A stretch of 48,112 nucleotides of DNA from positions 1 through 48,112 of the IMG/VR virus record IMGVR_UViG_3300042691_031827, one strand, 5' to 3'. Origin of the DNA: a virus. Numbering within the stretch: the stretch's first letter is position 1; each line of letters starts with the position of its first letter. Under the pieces are notes generated by a model that did not search any database, was not told the origin of the DNA, and saw only the letters and a program-made list of their open reading frames with translations. The position numbers and the translations under genes were made by a program. Positions 1 to 8,566 of the stretch are shown one piece after another.

Positions 1-2
1 AT

Positions 3-200
3 CCGTATACAATACCTAATTATCCCATTCTTTGGAGATCCAGCATTGACTATAGAGTAATAATTAGGGCGTCACTCACATGCAACGATTGTTTAAATGA
101 CAATACTGTATATAGCGACTATATTATATTAAAATATGCCACCTCCAACCCTAATACAACACCATCTTTGCCTGATGTTGGTTTTAAAATAACGGAATAA
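3..200 (+). CDS. 3' end of a repeat-family surface protein (partial)
   Basis: Only the C-terminal 65 residues of this gene are in the window; it is open from the left edge and stops at TAA 198-200. The fragment carries the CNDCL signature that closes each repeat of the 1594-residue protein downstream, followed by a short tail rich in Asn, Thr and Pro. I therefore infer that it is the end of another member of the same cysteine-repeat family, adding at least one more paralogue upstream. The frame is clean and the next gene starts 68 bases later. Its function is unknown; a virion surface or tail-fibre role is inferred from the family and the neighbours only. Confidence 0.65.
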   Translation, partial: PYTIPNYPILWRSSIDYRVIIRASLTCNDCLNDNTVYSDYIILKYATSNPNTTPSLPDVGFKITE

Positions 201-221
201 TTGATCAAATTTAACAATCTA

Positions 222-251
222 ATATGGTGTATTAATGATTGATTACCATAT
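222..251 (+). other. Weak AT-rich inverted repeat between surface genes
   Basis: ATATGGT at 222-228 is matched by ACCATAT at 245-251, giving a 7-bp stem with a 16-base loop in the 67-base gap between two repeat-family genes. A TTTT run follows directly, so it could be a weak terminator or a processing site. The stem has only two G-C pairs and the loop is long, so chance is a real possibility. Confidence 0.2.
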
Positions 252-267
252 GTTTTGAGGTATTATA

Positions 268-1086
268 ATGCCAAATCCAAAAGACGTTACTGTAACATTG
301 ACCAATTTAACACCAAATGAAAAGTATAACTATACTTTCAAAAGTATAAGTTCTAATTGGCCTATCACTATAACGCCCATTAGCGGGATATTTTCTTCTA
401 CAACTACTAGCGGAACAATATCAGCTTCTGCTTATTTTTGTCCAACTAAAACTAGTTGTGATGAAAATTATGAGGGTTATCTTCCATGCACAGAGCATTT
501 TTGCACCGTAGGTGATGATTATTTTAGTAATATTGTTATTGATTTTAGTCTTGTTAGGGATCCTACAAAAGCTTATCAAAGTTCTGCATTTAAATTAAAT
601 GCTAATTATAGTCTACCAAAAGCACAAATAACAGCATCAAACACGCTATTAGACAGTAACGATGAAACAAATTTAAACGTTAAGTTTGTTAACCTGACTC
701 CGCAAAAAACATACCAATATTCTATATATTCTTTGGATGCTAATTGGCCATTTGTAGTTTCCTCTCCAACCGGGTATTTTCATTCTGGTAGCGGAGGAAC
801 TGCTGTTAATCCGGTCTCATTGAATATAGAAGCCGGATTCTGTCAAAATACTGGAGTTTGTTACAATGGTAGGTATGGTGTTTTAGCATATACAATTAAT
901 AATCATCCAAAATTGCACTGGTATAATCCTGAGGTTACTATTAGGCTATCATATTCTGATACAGAATATCCCGATATTGTACACAACAGTAATATAGCTA
1001 AATTATATTGTTCAGACTGTAACAAGTCCCAACCAACCACAAGAAGCATAGATATATCAGTTACCGCGCCATCAAATTGCACTTAA
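268..1086 (+). CDS. Two-repeat cysteine-module surface protein
   Basis: This 272-residue protein starts at ATG 268 behind a GAGGT ribosome site. It holds two copies of the module that is repeated in the next gene. Copy one has SNWPITITPISG near residue 30 and a C-x5-C-like pair (CPTKTSC). Copy two has DANWP near residue 160, FCQNTGVC near 190, and a closing CSDC near 250. No signal peptide or membrane segment is visible, which fits a virion protein assembled in the cytoplasm. The repeat looks beta-rich and Ig-like in its alternating pattern, but I do not recognise a named domain. Position and family suggest a tail fibre, decoration or adhesion subunit. The real-gene call is strong; the function is inferred. 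Confidence 0.75.
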   Translation: MPNPKDVTVTLTNLTPNEKYNYTFKSISSNWPITITPISGIFSSTTTSGTISASAYFCPTKTSCDENYEGYLPCTEHFCTVGDDYFSNIVIDFSLVRDPTKAYQSSAFKLNANYSLPKAQITASNTLLDSNDETNLNVKFVNLTPQKTYQYSIYSLDANWPFVVSSPTGYFHSGSGGTAVNPVSLNIEAGFCQNTGVCYNGRYGVLAYTINNHPKLHWYNPEVTIRLSYSDTEYPDIVHNSNIAKLYCSDCNKSQPTTRSIDISVTAPSNCT

Positions 1087-1105
1087 TAAAAACAAAGAGG
1101 AAATA

Positions 1106-4100
1106 ATGTCAACCATTCAATCAATAAATGTTCAAGTGAGCGGATTTGATCCTGATACAAGATATAATTTTATTTTCAAGAATACTGGTGGAAACTGGCC
1201 AGTTAGAGTATCTCCATTATCTGGATTATTTTTCCCCCCAAGTGTTAAAACATATGTTTATTTTTGTTCGAATTCGGGAGAGTGTCCGGAATCTGATCCT
1301 AATGTATTTTATAATGTTCCACAAAATAGTCTTACCACACCAGGATTAGATCTTAATAATAAAAGTTTATATACTGTACTAGACTTAGAGATCAGAGATA
1401 ATGCTTCTAATGAGCTTCTGCATACTCATCCTTGTGTAATACAGTGTGATCAGTGTATCCCCTCCTTATCTTTATCTTTTAATAATGGAGATGGCGATCT
1501 ATCACTAACAAGCGATGATGGAAATTCAAAAACATTTAATGTTAAATGCCTTGGTTTAATTCCAAATCAAGAATATACTTATGTACTGAACGGAGGAGGA
1601 GGTAATTGGCCTTTAAAGATTACTCCAAAATCAGGAATAATTACAACCTCATCTTCTGATCATACAATTAATGGACTGTTATCTTTTTGTCCATCCACAG
1701 GAGCTTGTCCAAGCACAGATCCTTCTATCATAAATTATCAGAATATACAAAATAGAAGATTTAGTGAAGACCCATACTCTATTGTAGATGTGTCTTTGAT
1801 CCCAAAAGATAGTACATTTCAAAATAAAGTAGTTGGATCTTTTTCTGCAACTTGCCTGGATTGCATTCCGGCTATACAAATACTTTCGCCTAATTTCGTT
1901 AATATAGGAAGTAATCATTCCGGTAACGAATTTGAAGTAACTATTAATAATCTTGTTGTTGGAGAACAGTATAATTATTCTTTTGCTGGTCTTGATGGGA
2001 ATTGGCCTCTAATATTATCTCCACAATCTGGTAGTGTTGTTGCTACCTCAGATTCGATGAAGCTGCCCGTTGTTGCAACATTTTGTACTGCTACAGGATT
2101 ATGTCCAAGTGGTAGTGCTGGAGTTATGCCATATACAAACCTAAGATCATCAAGTGTTGCACTTAATTCCATCAAAAAACAATCTAGATTCAAGATGTCT
2201 TTGAATCAAGTTGCTTATGCTACTCCTGTTGCTTACAGCAACGACATTGTTGCCGTGTGCAATGATTGCCTACCATTACTCAAGGCTAGATTACCATTGA
2301 GTACAGCATTGTCTTTTGGGGACGGAAACTATGTAGATTTTGACCTTCAAATAGATAATATGGTTCCTGGAATCGAATACCAGTATGTTTTTAAAAATAT
2401 CGATAGCAATTGGCCAGCAGTTATCAATCCTCTTAGTGGCAGCATAATTAGAAATAATACAGGAGGAGCAACCTATACTATACCAGCGTCTGTTACTTTG
2501 TGTCAGTCCACAGGACTTTGTCCAAATGGGTGTGCTAATATCCTGCCGTATACAGCAGCAGCAAACTGCAATAATAAAATTGCAAGATTTAAGGCGGAAA
2601 TCAGTGCTGTGGGATATGATATTCCATCAGTTAACAGTAATGCCTATATCGTTACCTGTAATGATTGTATACCTATGCCATCCGCGGTATTGCCAAATGT
2701 GATAGTAGATAGTGATAACGAAAAACTATTTAATGTTAGAATTGATAATCTTTCACCAACTTCCGAGTACAGATATAAATTTGTTAGCTTAGATAGTAAT
2801 TGGCCAGTAAGTATAAGTCCCATAAGCGGAGTCATTAGTTCAGCTAGCGAACACACACTATCTGTCTCAGCATCTTTCTGCCAAAATACTGGCGTTTGTC
2901 CAAACGGATCTCCAAATATATTGTCATATACAGCAGGATCTAGCAAGCAATTTAACTTTGGTTCTTTGAATAAATTTGCCAAAATTAGATTGGAAATCGA
3001 TCCAGTATTACCATCAAATAATGATTTAGCAACAGTATATAGCAATGAGGCTATGATTAAATGCAGCGAATGTATCCAGACCCCAACTATAACTGTTCCA
3101 AAAGAAGTTGCTATAGGACTCAACAATTTTGCCACTATAAATATAAGTGGGGCTAATCTGTCACCGAATACAGAATACAAATATAAATTATTATCCCTTG
3201 ATAGCAATTGGCCCACTATTGTTAATCCGGCTAGTGGCAGTATAGCAAAAAGCTCCACATGCAACATACCAGTATCGATATCTTTTTGTGCATCTACTGG
3301 CATTTGTCCAGATGGTAATAAAAATATATTATCATATAATATATCAACATCATATAATCAATTTACTTTAAGTTCATTACAAAAATCTAGTAAATTTCAA
3401 GTGCAGTTTGATCCAGTTGATGATGATTTACCAATAGTCTATAGTAATGAGTCACTGATAAGATGCTCAGGCTGTTTACCAGATCCAGAGATCACATTGC
3501 CTGATACTATCGTTATCAGCGATAATAATCCAAAGAAATTTTTCATATCAGGAACAAACCTATTAGACGGAGTGGAATATAGATATAGATTTGTTGGATT
3601 AGATAGTAATTGGCCAACAGTATTGAATCCTATTAGTGGTAATATTATTAGTAGTACAAGTGTACACATACCAATAGAAGCCTCATTCTGCGTATCAACA
3701 GGAGTTTGCTCCAATGGCTCTAAGAATGTTTTGGATTATACACTTGCTAATGAAAATCAATATAAATTTAATTTACTATCCAAAACTAGCAAAGTTAAAT
3801 TAGAATTAATACCAAACACAGCTGGACTACCAACAGTTTATAGTAATGAAACAGCTATTATCTGCTCTGGGTGCTTGCCAGAACCAGAAGTAGTATTACC
3901 GGACACAATCGTCGTTACAGATATTAATCCTGTAAAGTTTTCCATGTCAGGAATAAATCTTTTAGAGGGTGTCGAGTACACATATAAGTTTATTGGGCTA
4001 GACAGTAATTGGCCAACAATGTTAAATCCCATCAGTGGCACCATTATTAGCAGTAAAACTTTTAATCTTCCAGTGGAAACTTCATTTTGTGCATCCACAG

Positions 4101-5890
4101 GCATTTGTCCAAGCAGCTCTAAAAATGTGCTGAATTATACATTGGCTAACAATAACCAATATGCCATTGGATTATTATCCAAAGTTAGTAAAGCAAAACT
4201 AGAATTGACTCCAAATATTGCAGGATTACCAAAAATATATAGTAATGAAACAACAATTTTATGCTCTGGTTGCTTGAATCCTTTGTCAGCTGAATTTAAA
4301 CCATCATTGATTAATAATCCATCAAAGAATAATCAAAATAATAACATTAAACTAAACTTTAATGGTTTAGTACCTGGTGTCGAGTATTCTTATGTGCTTG
4401 AACCAGTTAAGAACAACTGGCCCATGACTGTTAATCCTATAAGCGGAACACTAGTCTCTCCAAACACATCTGGTGAAGCTACTATATATTATGATATTTG
4501 CTATTCAACAGGTTTGTGTCCTAGTGATAGTCTATACGTATTACCATATACATATACTTCTGACAGTGAAAATCGTAAACAATTTAATGTCAGAGCAAAA
4601 GTAAAAGCATTAAATAGTAGTGTACTAGAAGCAGAAACATTTAGTAATATATTTTCAATAAGATGTGATAGTGCAGACTGTCTGCCCAAAATAACAATAA
4701 GCGGAATTCCTGCTACTGGAGGAATAAGTTTCCGAGATTCGTATAGAATAACCTCAGTAATAAAAAATCTACTACCAGATGTTGTTTATTCATATAAGTA
4801 TAAATCTTTGGACGCAAATTGGCCATCTATAGTATATCCCGCTAGTGGAATTATTAGAAACGCTACTGGATATGAAATACCAACATCTATTCAATTCTGT
4901 AAGTCCACAGGATTGTGTCCTAATAATGGTAATAGTAGTGTTCTCTCATATGATTTAGACTCTGTTTGCCAAACAACAAACAACGAATTAGCATTTACTA
5001 AATATGTAAATTTTCTTCTTGAGGTTGAGCCACTAGCAGTTCCTGGATTATCAAAAGTATATAGCAATACGTCGCTATTAACTATGACCAATAATATTGG
5101 AGGATTAGAGATTACATATAATCCTCCTTTAAGCACTGATGGAGGCACAGTTATTGGAAATAATGACGGTATCTCACTAAATAGCACCTCTAAGGGAGTA
5201 TATACCTTAAGAACCAAAGCTACAGGATTATTAGTTGGTGAAAAATATGAATATACTGTTAATTATTTAGATAGTAATTGGCCAGTAGTTGTTAGTCCAC
5301 AAAGTGGGTCTTTTATTGCAACACAAGACAATAAAGTGATCTATACAGATATTGGTTTCTGTTTCCCAAGTGGCGAATGTGCCATGAACACTAAAGATGT
5401 TATCTTAAAATATAGAACAAATAGTTTGTATAATAAGAATCAAACAGAATTTGTTTCAGTAAATCTTAGCGTACAGCAGTCAGGATGCTCACAATCAATA
5501 TCTTATGGAAAAGACTATAAGGTAGAATGTAATAATTGTGTACCCAATAATCCTGTTCAAGTATCCATATCTGGCGGCCCTCTATTGCAACTAGGATCTT
5601 GCTGTTCTGGAACAAGATTAATGCTTGTTAATATTAGAGAAGCATCTTCTAGTGATAGATATAAATATGAATTTTCATCATTAACAAGTAATGTTACTTT
5701 TAATCAGCCATCTAGTGGTTATATGACATTCACAAAAAATGGCTCAGGAGTTATTATGGGTATTGCAAATACATCTTTAGTTAATTACGATGAGGGTGTT
5801 GTTAGATTTAGATTATACAATGAAAATAATGGAATAGAAGCTAATGATTATCTTGGACTAAAATGCGGACCAAATGAATGTGCAACATAA
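1106..5890 (+). CDS. Giant protein of about 12 cysteine-containing repeats
   Basis: This 1594-residue protein starts at ATG 1106 after AGAGGAAA, 19 bases behind its two-repeat paralogue. It is almost entirely made of a ~133-residue module. Each copy has a Y-x-Y-x-F strand, an NWP motif followed by P-x-SG, a C-x5-C pair of the form FCxSTGxCP, and a closing C-x2-C-(L/I)-P. NWP occurs near residues 30, 165, 298, 434, 565, 700, 834, 968, 1103, 1238 and 1390, and a degenerate twelfth copy near 1528 has lost it. Repeat 9 closes with C-x4-C and repeat 10 has lost the closing pair. The four cysteines per repeat could bind metal or form disulphides after release. The length and repetition fit an extended fibre or adhesin arm of the virion. 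I do not recognise a named family. Confidence 0.8.
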   Translation: MSTIQSINVQVSGFDPDTRYNFIFKNTGGNWPVRVSPLSGLFFPPSVKTYVYFCSNSGECPESDPNVFYNVPQNSLTTPGLDLNNKSLYTVLDLEIRDNASNELLHTHPCVIQCDQCIPSLSLSFNNGDGDLSLTSDDGNSKTFNVKCLGLIPNQEYTYVLNGGGGNWPLKITPKSGIITTSSSDHTINGLLSFCPSTGACPSTDPSIINYQNIQNRRFSEDPYSIVDVSLIPKDSTFQNKVVGSFSATCLDCIPAIQILSPNFVNIGSNHSGNEFEVTINNLVVGEQYNYSFAGLDGNWPLILSPQSGSVVATSDSMKLPVVATFCTATGLCPSGSAGVMPYTNLRSSSVALNSIKKQSRFKMSLNQVAYATPVAYSNDIVAVCNDCLPLLKARLPLSTALSFGDGNYVDFDLQIDNMVPGIEYQYVFKNIDSNWPAVINPLSGSIIRNNTGGATYTIPASVTLCQSTGLCPNGCANILPYTAAANCNNKIARFKAEISAVGYDIPSVNSNAYIVTCNDCIPMPSAVLPNVIVDSDNEKLFNVRIDNLSPTSEYRYKFVSLDSNWPVSISPISGVISSASEHTLSVSASFCQNTGVCPNGSPNILSYTAGSSKQFNFGSLNKFAKIRLEIDPVLPSNNDLATVYSNEAMIKCSECIQTPTITVPKEVAIGLNNFATINISGANLSPNTEYKYKLLSLDSNWPTIVNPASGSIAKSSTCNIPVSISFCASTGICPDGNKNILSYNISTSYNQFTLSSLQKSSKFQVQFDPVDDDLPIVYSNESLIRCSGCLPDPEITLPDTIVISDNNPKKFFISGTNLLDGVEYRYRFVGLDSNWPTVLNPISGNIISSTSVHIPIEASFCVSTGVCSNGSKNVLDYTLANENQYKFNLLSKTSKVKLELIPNTAGLPTVYSNETAIICSGCLPEPEVVLPDTIVVTDINPVKFSMSGINLLEGVEYTYKFIGLDSNWPTMLNPISGTIISSKTFNLPVETSFCASTGICPSSSKNVLNYTLANNNQYAIGLLSKVSKAKLELTPNIAGLPKIYSNETTILCSGCLNPLSAEFKPSLINNPSKNNQNNNIKLNFNGLVPGVEYSYVLEPVKNNWPMTVNPISGTLVSPNTSGEATIYYDICYSTGLCPSDSLYVLPYTYTSDSENRKQFNVRAKVKALNSSVLEAETFSNIFSIRCDSADCLPKITISGIPATGGISFRDSYRITSVIKNLLPDVVYSYKYKSLDANWPSIVYPASGIIRNATGYEIPTSIQFCKSTGLCPNNGNSSVLSYDLDSVCQTTNNELAFTKYVNFLLEVEPLAVPGLSKVYSNTSLLTMTNNIGGLEITYNPPLSTDGGTVIGNNDGISLNSTSKGVYTLRTKATGLLVGEKYEYTVNYLDSNWPVVVSPQSGSFIATQDNKVIYTDIGFCFPSGECAMNTKDVILKYRTNSLYNKNQTEFVSVNLSVQQSGCSQSISYGKDYKVECNNCVPNNPVQVSISGGPLLQLGSCCSGTRLMLVNIREASSSDRYKYEFSSLTSNVTFNQPSSGYMTFTKNGSGVIMGIANTSLVNYDEGVVRFRLYNENNGIEANDYLGLKCGPNECAT
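1160..5870 (+). repeat. Tandem ~400-bp coding repeats (NWP / four-Cys module)
   Basis: About twelve tandem coding units of roughly 400 bp lie inside the giant gene. They are similar but not identical at DNA level; for example, variants of GATAGTAATTGGCCA recur at most NWP positions. Divergence is highest at both ends, while repeats 4 to 8 resemble each other most, suggesting expansion from the middle by unequal recombination. The conserved codons also create long open frames on the opposite strand, which are not genes. Confidence 0.75.
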
Positions 5891-5905
5891 TATAAAAGGG
5901 ATTAC

Positions 5906-8530
5906 ATGGCTACTATTTCAGGAATAAATACTGCAAATTATAATAAATGTGTATCGTGGAATAATTTTATTGGAAATGTTAGTAGTGTTGGTCAAAATGG
6001 AGACCCAAGTTTTTGGGGAACCTATGATCAAGGCGGTAATGTTCTAGAATGGACCGAGGAACAAACATACTTGGGAGGATATGACAATTATGTTTTTAGT
6101 AAAATAGCATACGGAGGATCTTGGTCCACAAATGTTTCTGGAATTAGCAGTGATAATTATGGTCAATACACTAGACCAGGATTAAATGATCCTTCTTTAT
6201 ATAATAGCTTAAATGCAACTAATGAAAATGGTTTCAGAGTATTCTCATATACAAATCCACTAAATTTACCAAACTTTGTAACGGTGTCTGGTCAGAATAA
6301 TCAATCTCAAAATATCTCACAAGGTAATATTTATGGTATTGATAAAGACAATAACATATGGAGAATTCAGCCAGACGCTCAACAAATTCTAAAAATTATG
6401 AGCACTGGCCTTTCACTTCCAACAGGGAGTAATGCTATTGCTTATAATAATCAAACAAATCATTTGATATTTATGTATTATGGTACTGGAACCTTGCCAT
6501 TTGGACTTACAGGAAACAATGGATCAGGACTTTACTCTGTAAAAATAAATTATGATATTAATAATACTCCATTATTAACTAGTATTACTGGTATTTCTGG
6601 CTGGAATAATGTTATTGCTAAACCGATATATAATGCTTCATATTGGAATAATGCTAGCGGATCGGGTGGATATTGGTTCATGTCCGAATCTACGGGAGTC
6701 CTTAGTAAAATATCTTTTACTTCACTATCCAATAATGGACTTGCGGTTAGTGGTAATAGTTTGGCTTCTTTTACATTGTCAACTATTCCTATTCTTCCAA
6801 ATCTTTATGATAATCAATTTGGAGATATTTCTATTTCTGGCAGTTCGACCAAAGGATATCTTTACGCAACAACGAAGTTCGGATTCTTGTATTGTTTTGA
6901 TTTGACACCAACTATGTCGGGACAAAATCCTGTTTATATTACCGGTGCTAAAATTACTGGTGATGCCGTTGGCAGAACACTACAAACAACTTTTGACCAT
7001 AGCAATAGTATACTTTATGGTCATAGTTACGACAATCAAACATTGTATAGTATCAATACAGAATTTAACTCTAACTTTGGCCAAACTACTCTAATTAGAG
7101 ACACATATAACAATAATATATTATTGCCACAATTTACAGATATGTGTGGAGGAACAACCTATGCGATTGGAGCCGTTGCTACCGGGTATAGGGCTGGTAC
7201 TTTTCAAATTACAAATAAAGATTATGTAGATTTTTTGAATACTGTTGATCCTTTTGGAGATCAGGTTCAGTTAAGCTCTTATAATAATGGTTATTACCAG
7301 AATGCTACTTCTTCTACAGGAATATTATATACATATTTGATGGCTTCGGACAGAGGAGGTATTTTGTATGCACCTGGTAATGAGCCTGGTCAAAAATATA
7401 CAGTTAAAATATATATGCAAGACAAGCCAGCTGTATTTATTACATGGCCCATGGCAGCAAGATATTGCAATTGGTTACATAATAAGGTTTCTGATAATAA
7501 TTCTTTGATTACAAATATTGGAGCTTATAATTTTACAGCAGCGTCCTATGACGGAGGAATATCTGCCAACAGTGGTCTGATAAGATCATCAAACGCAAAA
7601 TATTTTTTACCTAATATACACGAATGGTATAAAAGCGCTTATTTTAGTTTAAATAAATTTCCAGCAGGACCGGTGTATAGCGGGTATTTTAAATACCCAA
7701 CACAGTCAGATTCACAACCTTCTTGCGCTGATACTGATCAATACGGAGAAGGTCCTAGATTTATTAATCAAATACATAGAATTACTTTTAATGATTTACA
7801 AATTGGAGATTCGTATACTGTTAATCTGTCTATTACTAAGCCAGATAAATATGATGCTTTTTTACCAATTAGCACTATTAATTTTATAGCATCTAATGAA
7901 TCCGAAACAATATTGGTTCCAATTACAAGATATTCTAGTGTTTTGGCGGTAGTATTAAGTTCACAATTGATACAAAATAACGGATCTATAACGGTCGAAG
8001 AAAAGACTCATTTAGTAACGTGTCAGCAATCAAGCAACTCATGTTTTGCTAGATTGCCAAGAACGCCACTTCCTACAAATACCACTACTCCAAGAAGCAC
8101 TGTCACTCCTACTAAAACTCCGTTTAATACTACCACCCCTACCCCAACAAGAACATCAACACCAGCAAACACGCCTACTCCCAGTACAACAACAACTATT
8201 ACCCCAACCTCCACTGTACCAGCCTCTTCTGTTTATGCTTGTAATTTTGTTGATGCTTCTAATAATTTTGATACATTATCAGGACAATATATTAGATCGG
8301 GTAATATATACTATAAATCAGGAGACAATTTAAGTTATAAATTATTTTATAATGGAACATCTTCTAGGTGGGAATTAACAAACAATGCTGGAACCTCAGT
8401 ATTCTATCATTCTACGTCAATATTTGGCTCATGGAGATCAGGACCAATGCTAACTCAATATCCTATAAATTCTCTAGGTTTTTGGGAAATAAGATCGTCA
8501 CAATGCGATAGTCGTGATTCTTTTCTATAA
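5906..8530 (+). CDS. Modular adhesin with a permuted FGE-sulfatase-like fold
   Basis: This 874-residue protein starts at ATG 5906 after AAAGGGAT. Residues 9-114 match the C-terminal half of the formylglycine-generating-enzyme/sulfatase-modifying fold: NTANYN, then YDQGGNVLEWTEE at 40-52, GGSW at 70-73 and GFRVFS at 109-114. Residues 125-415 look like a beta-propeller (repeats such as NIYGIDKDNNIWRI and GYLYATTKFGFLYCFDL). Residues 418-606 match the N-terminal half of the same fold: GTFQITNKDYVDFLN, then PAVFITWPMAARYCNWL, YFLPNIHEWYKSAYF and YPTQSD. The halves are therefore in reversed order. A beta-rich segment (610-710) resembling the upstream repeats, a Thr/Pro linker (about 715-770) and a small C-terminal domain follow. 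In phages this fold usually serves as a C-type-lectin-like receptor binder, so I infer adhesion rather than enzymatic activity. Confidence 0.8.
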   Translation: MATISGINTANYNKCVSWNNFIGNVSSVGQNGDPSFWGTYDQGGNVLEWTEEQTYLGGYDNYVFSKIAYGGSWSTNVSGISSDNYGQYTRPGLNDPSLYNSLNATNENGFRVFSYTNPLNLPNFVTVSGQNNQSQNISQGNIYGIDKDNNIWRIQPDAQQILKIMSTGLSLPTGSNAIAYNNQTNHLIFMYYGTGTLPFGLTGNNGSGLYSVKINYDINNTPLLTSITGISGWNNVIAKPIYNASYWNNASGSGGYWFMSESTGVLSKISFTSLSNNGLAVSGNSLASFTLSTIPILPNLYDNQFGDISISGSSTKGYLYATTKFGFLYCFDLTPTMSGQNPVYITGAKITGDAVGRTLQTTFDHSNSILYGHSYDNQTLYSINTEFNSNFGQTTLIRDTYNNNILLPQFTDMCGGTTYAIGAVATGYRAGTFQITNKDYVDFLNTVDPFGDQVQLSSYNNGYYQNATSSTGILYTYLMASDRGGILYAPGNEPGQKYTVKIYMQDKPAVFITWPMAARYCNWLHNKVSDNNSLITNIGAYNFTAASYDGGISANSGLIRSSNAKYFLPNIHEWYKSAYFSLNKFPAGPVYSGYFKYPTQSDSQPSCADTDQYGEGPRFINQIHRITFNDLQIGDSYTVNLSITKPDKYDAFLPISTINFIASNESETILVPITRYSSVLAVVLSSQLIQNNGSITVEEKTHLVTCQQSSNSCFARLPRTPLPTNTTTPRSTVTPTKTPFNTTTPTPTRTSTPANTPTPSTTTTITPTSTVPASSVYACNFVDASNNFDTLSGQYIRSGNIYYKSGDNLSYKLFYNGTSSRWELTNNAGTSVFYHSTSIFGSWRSGPMLTQYPINSLGFWEIRSSQCDSRDSFL

Positions 8531-8566
8531 TATTATGAACAAGGATATAATACAAGGAGACTATTG

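Noticed and set aside
2644-3303. 219-residue open frame on the minus strand inside the repeat gene
   Set aside because: It is the mirror of the repeated codons of the plus-strand gene, recurs at each repeat, and has no ribosome site or neighbours on that strand.
6110-6260. Diversity-generating retroelement variable region at the FGE-like C-half
   Set aside because: GGSW...GFRV regions of this fold are often variable regions, but this one is near the N-terminus, and no reverse transcriptase or template repeat is visible in the window.
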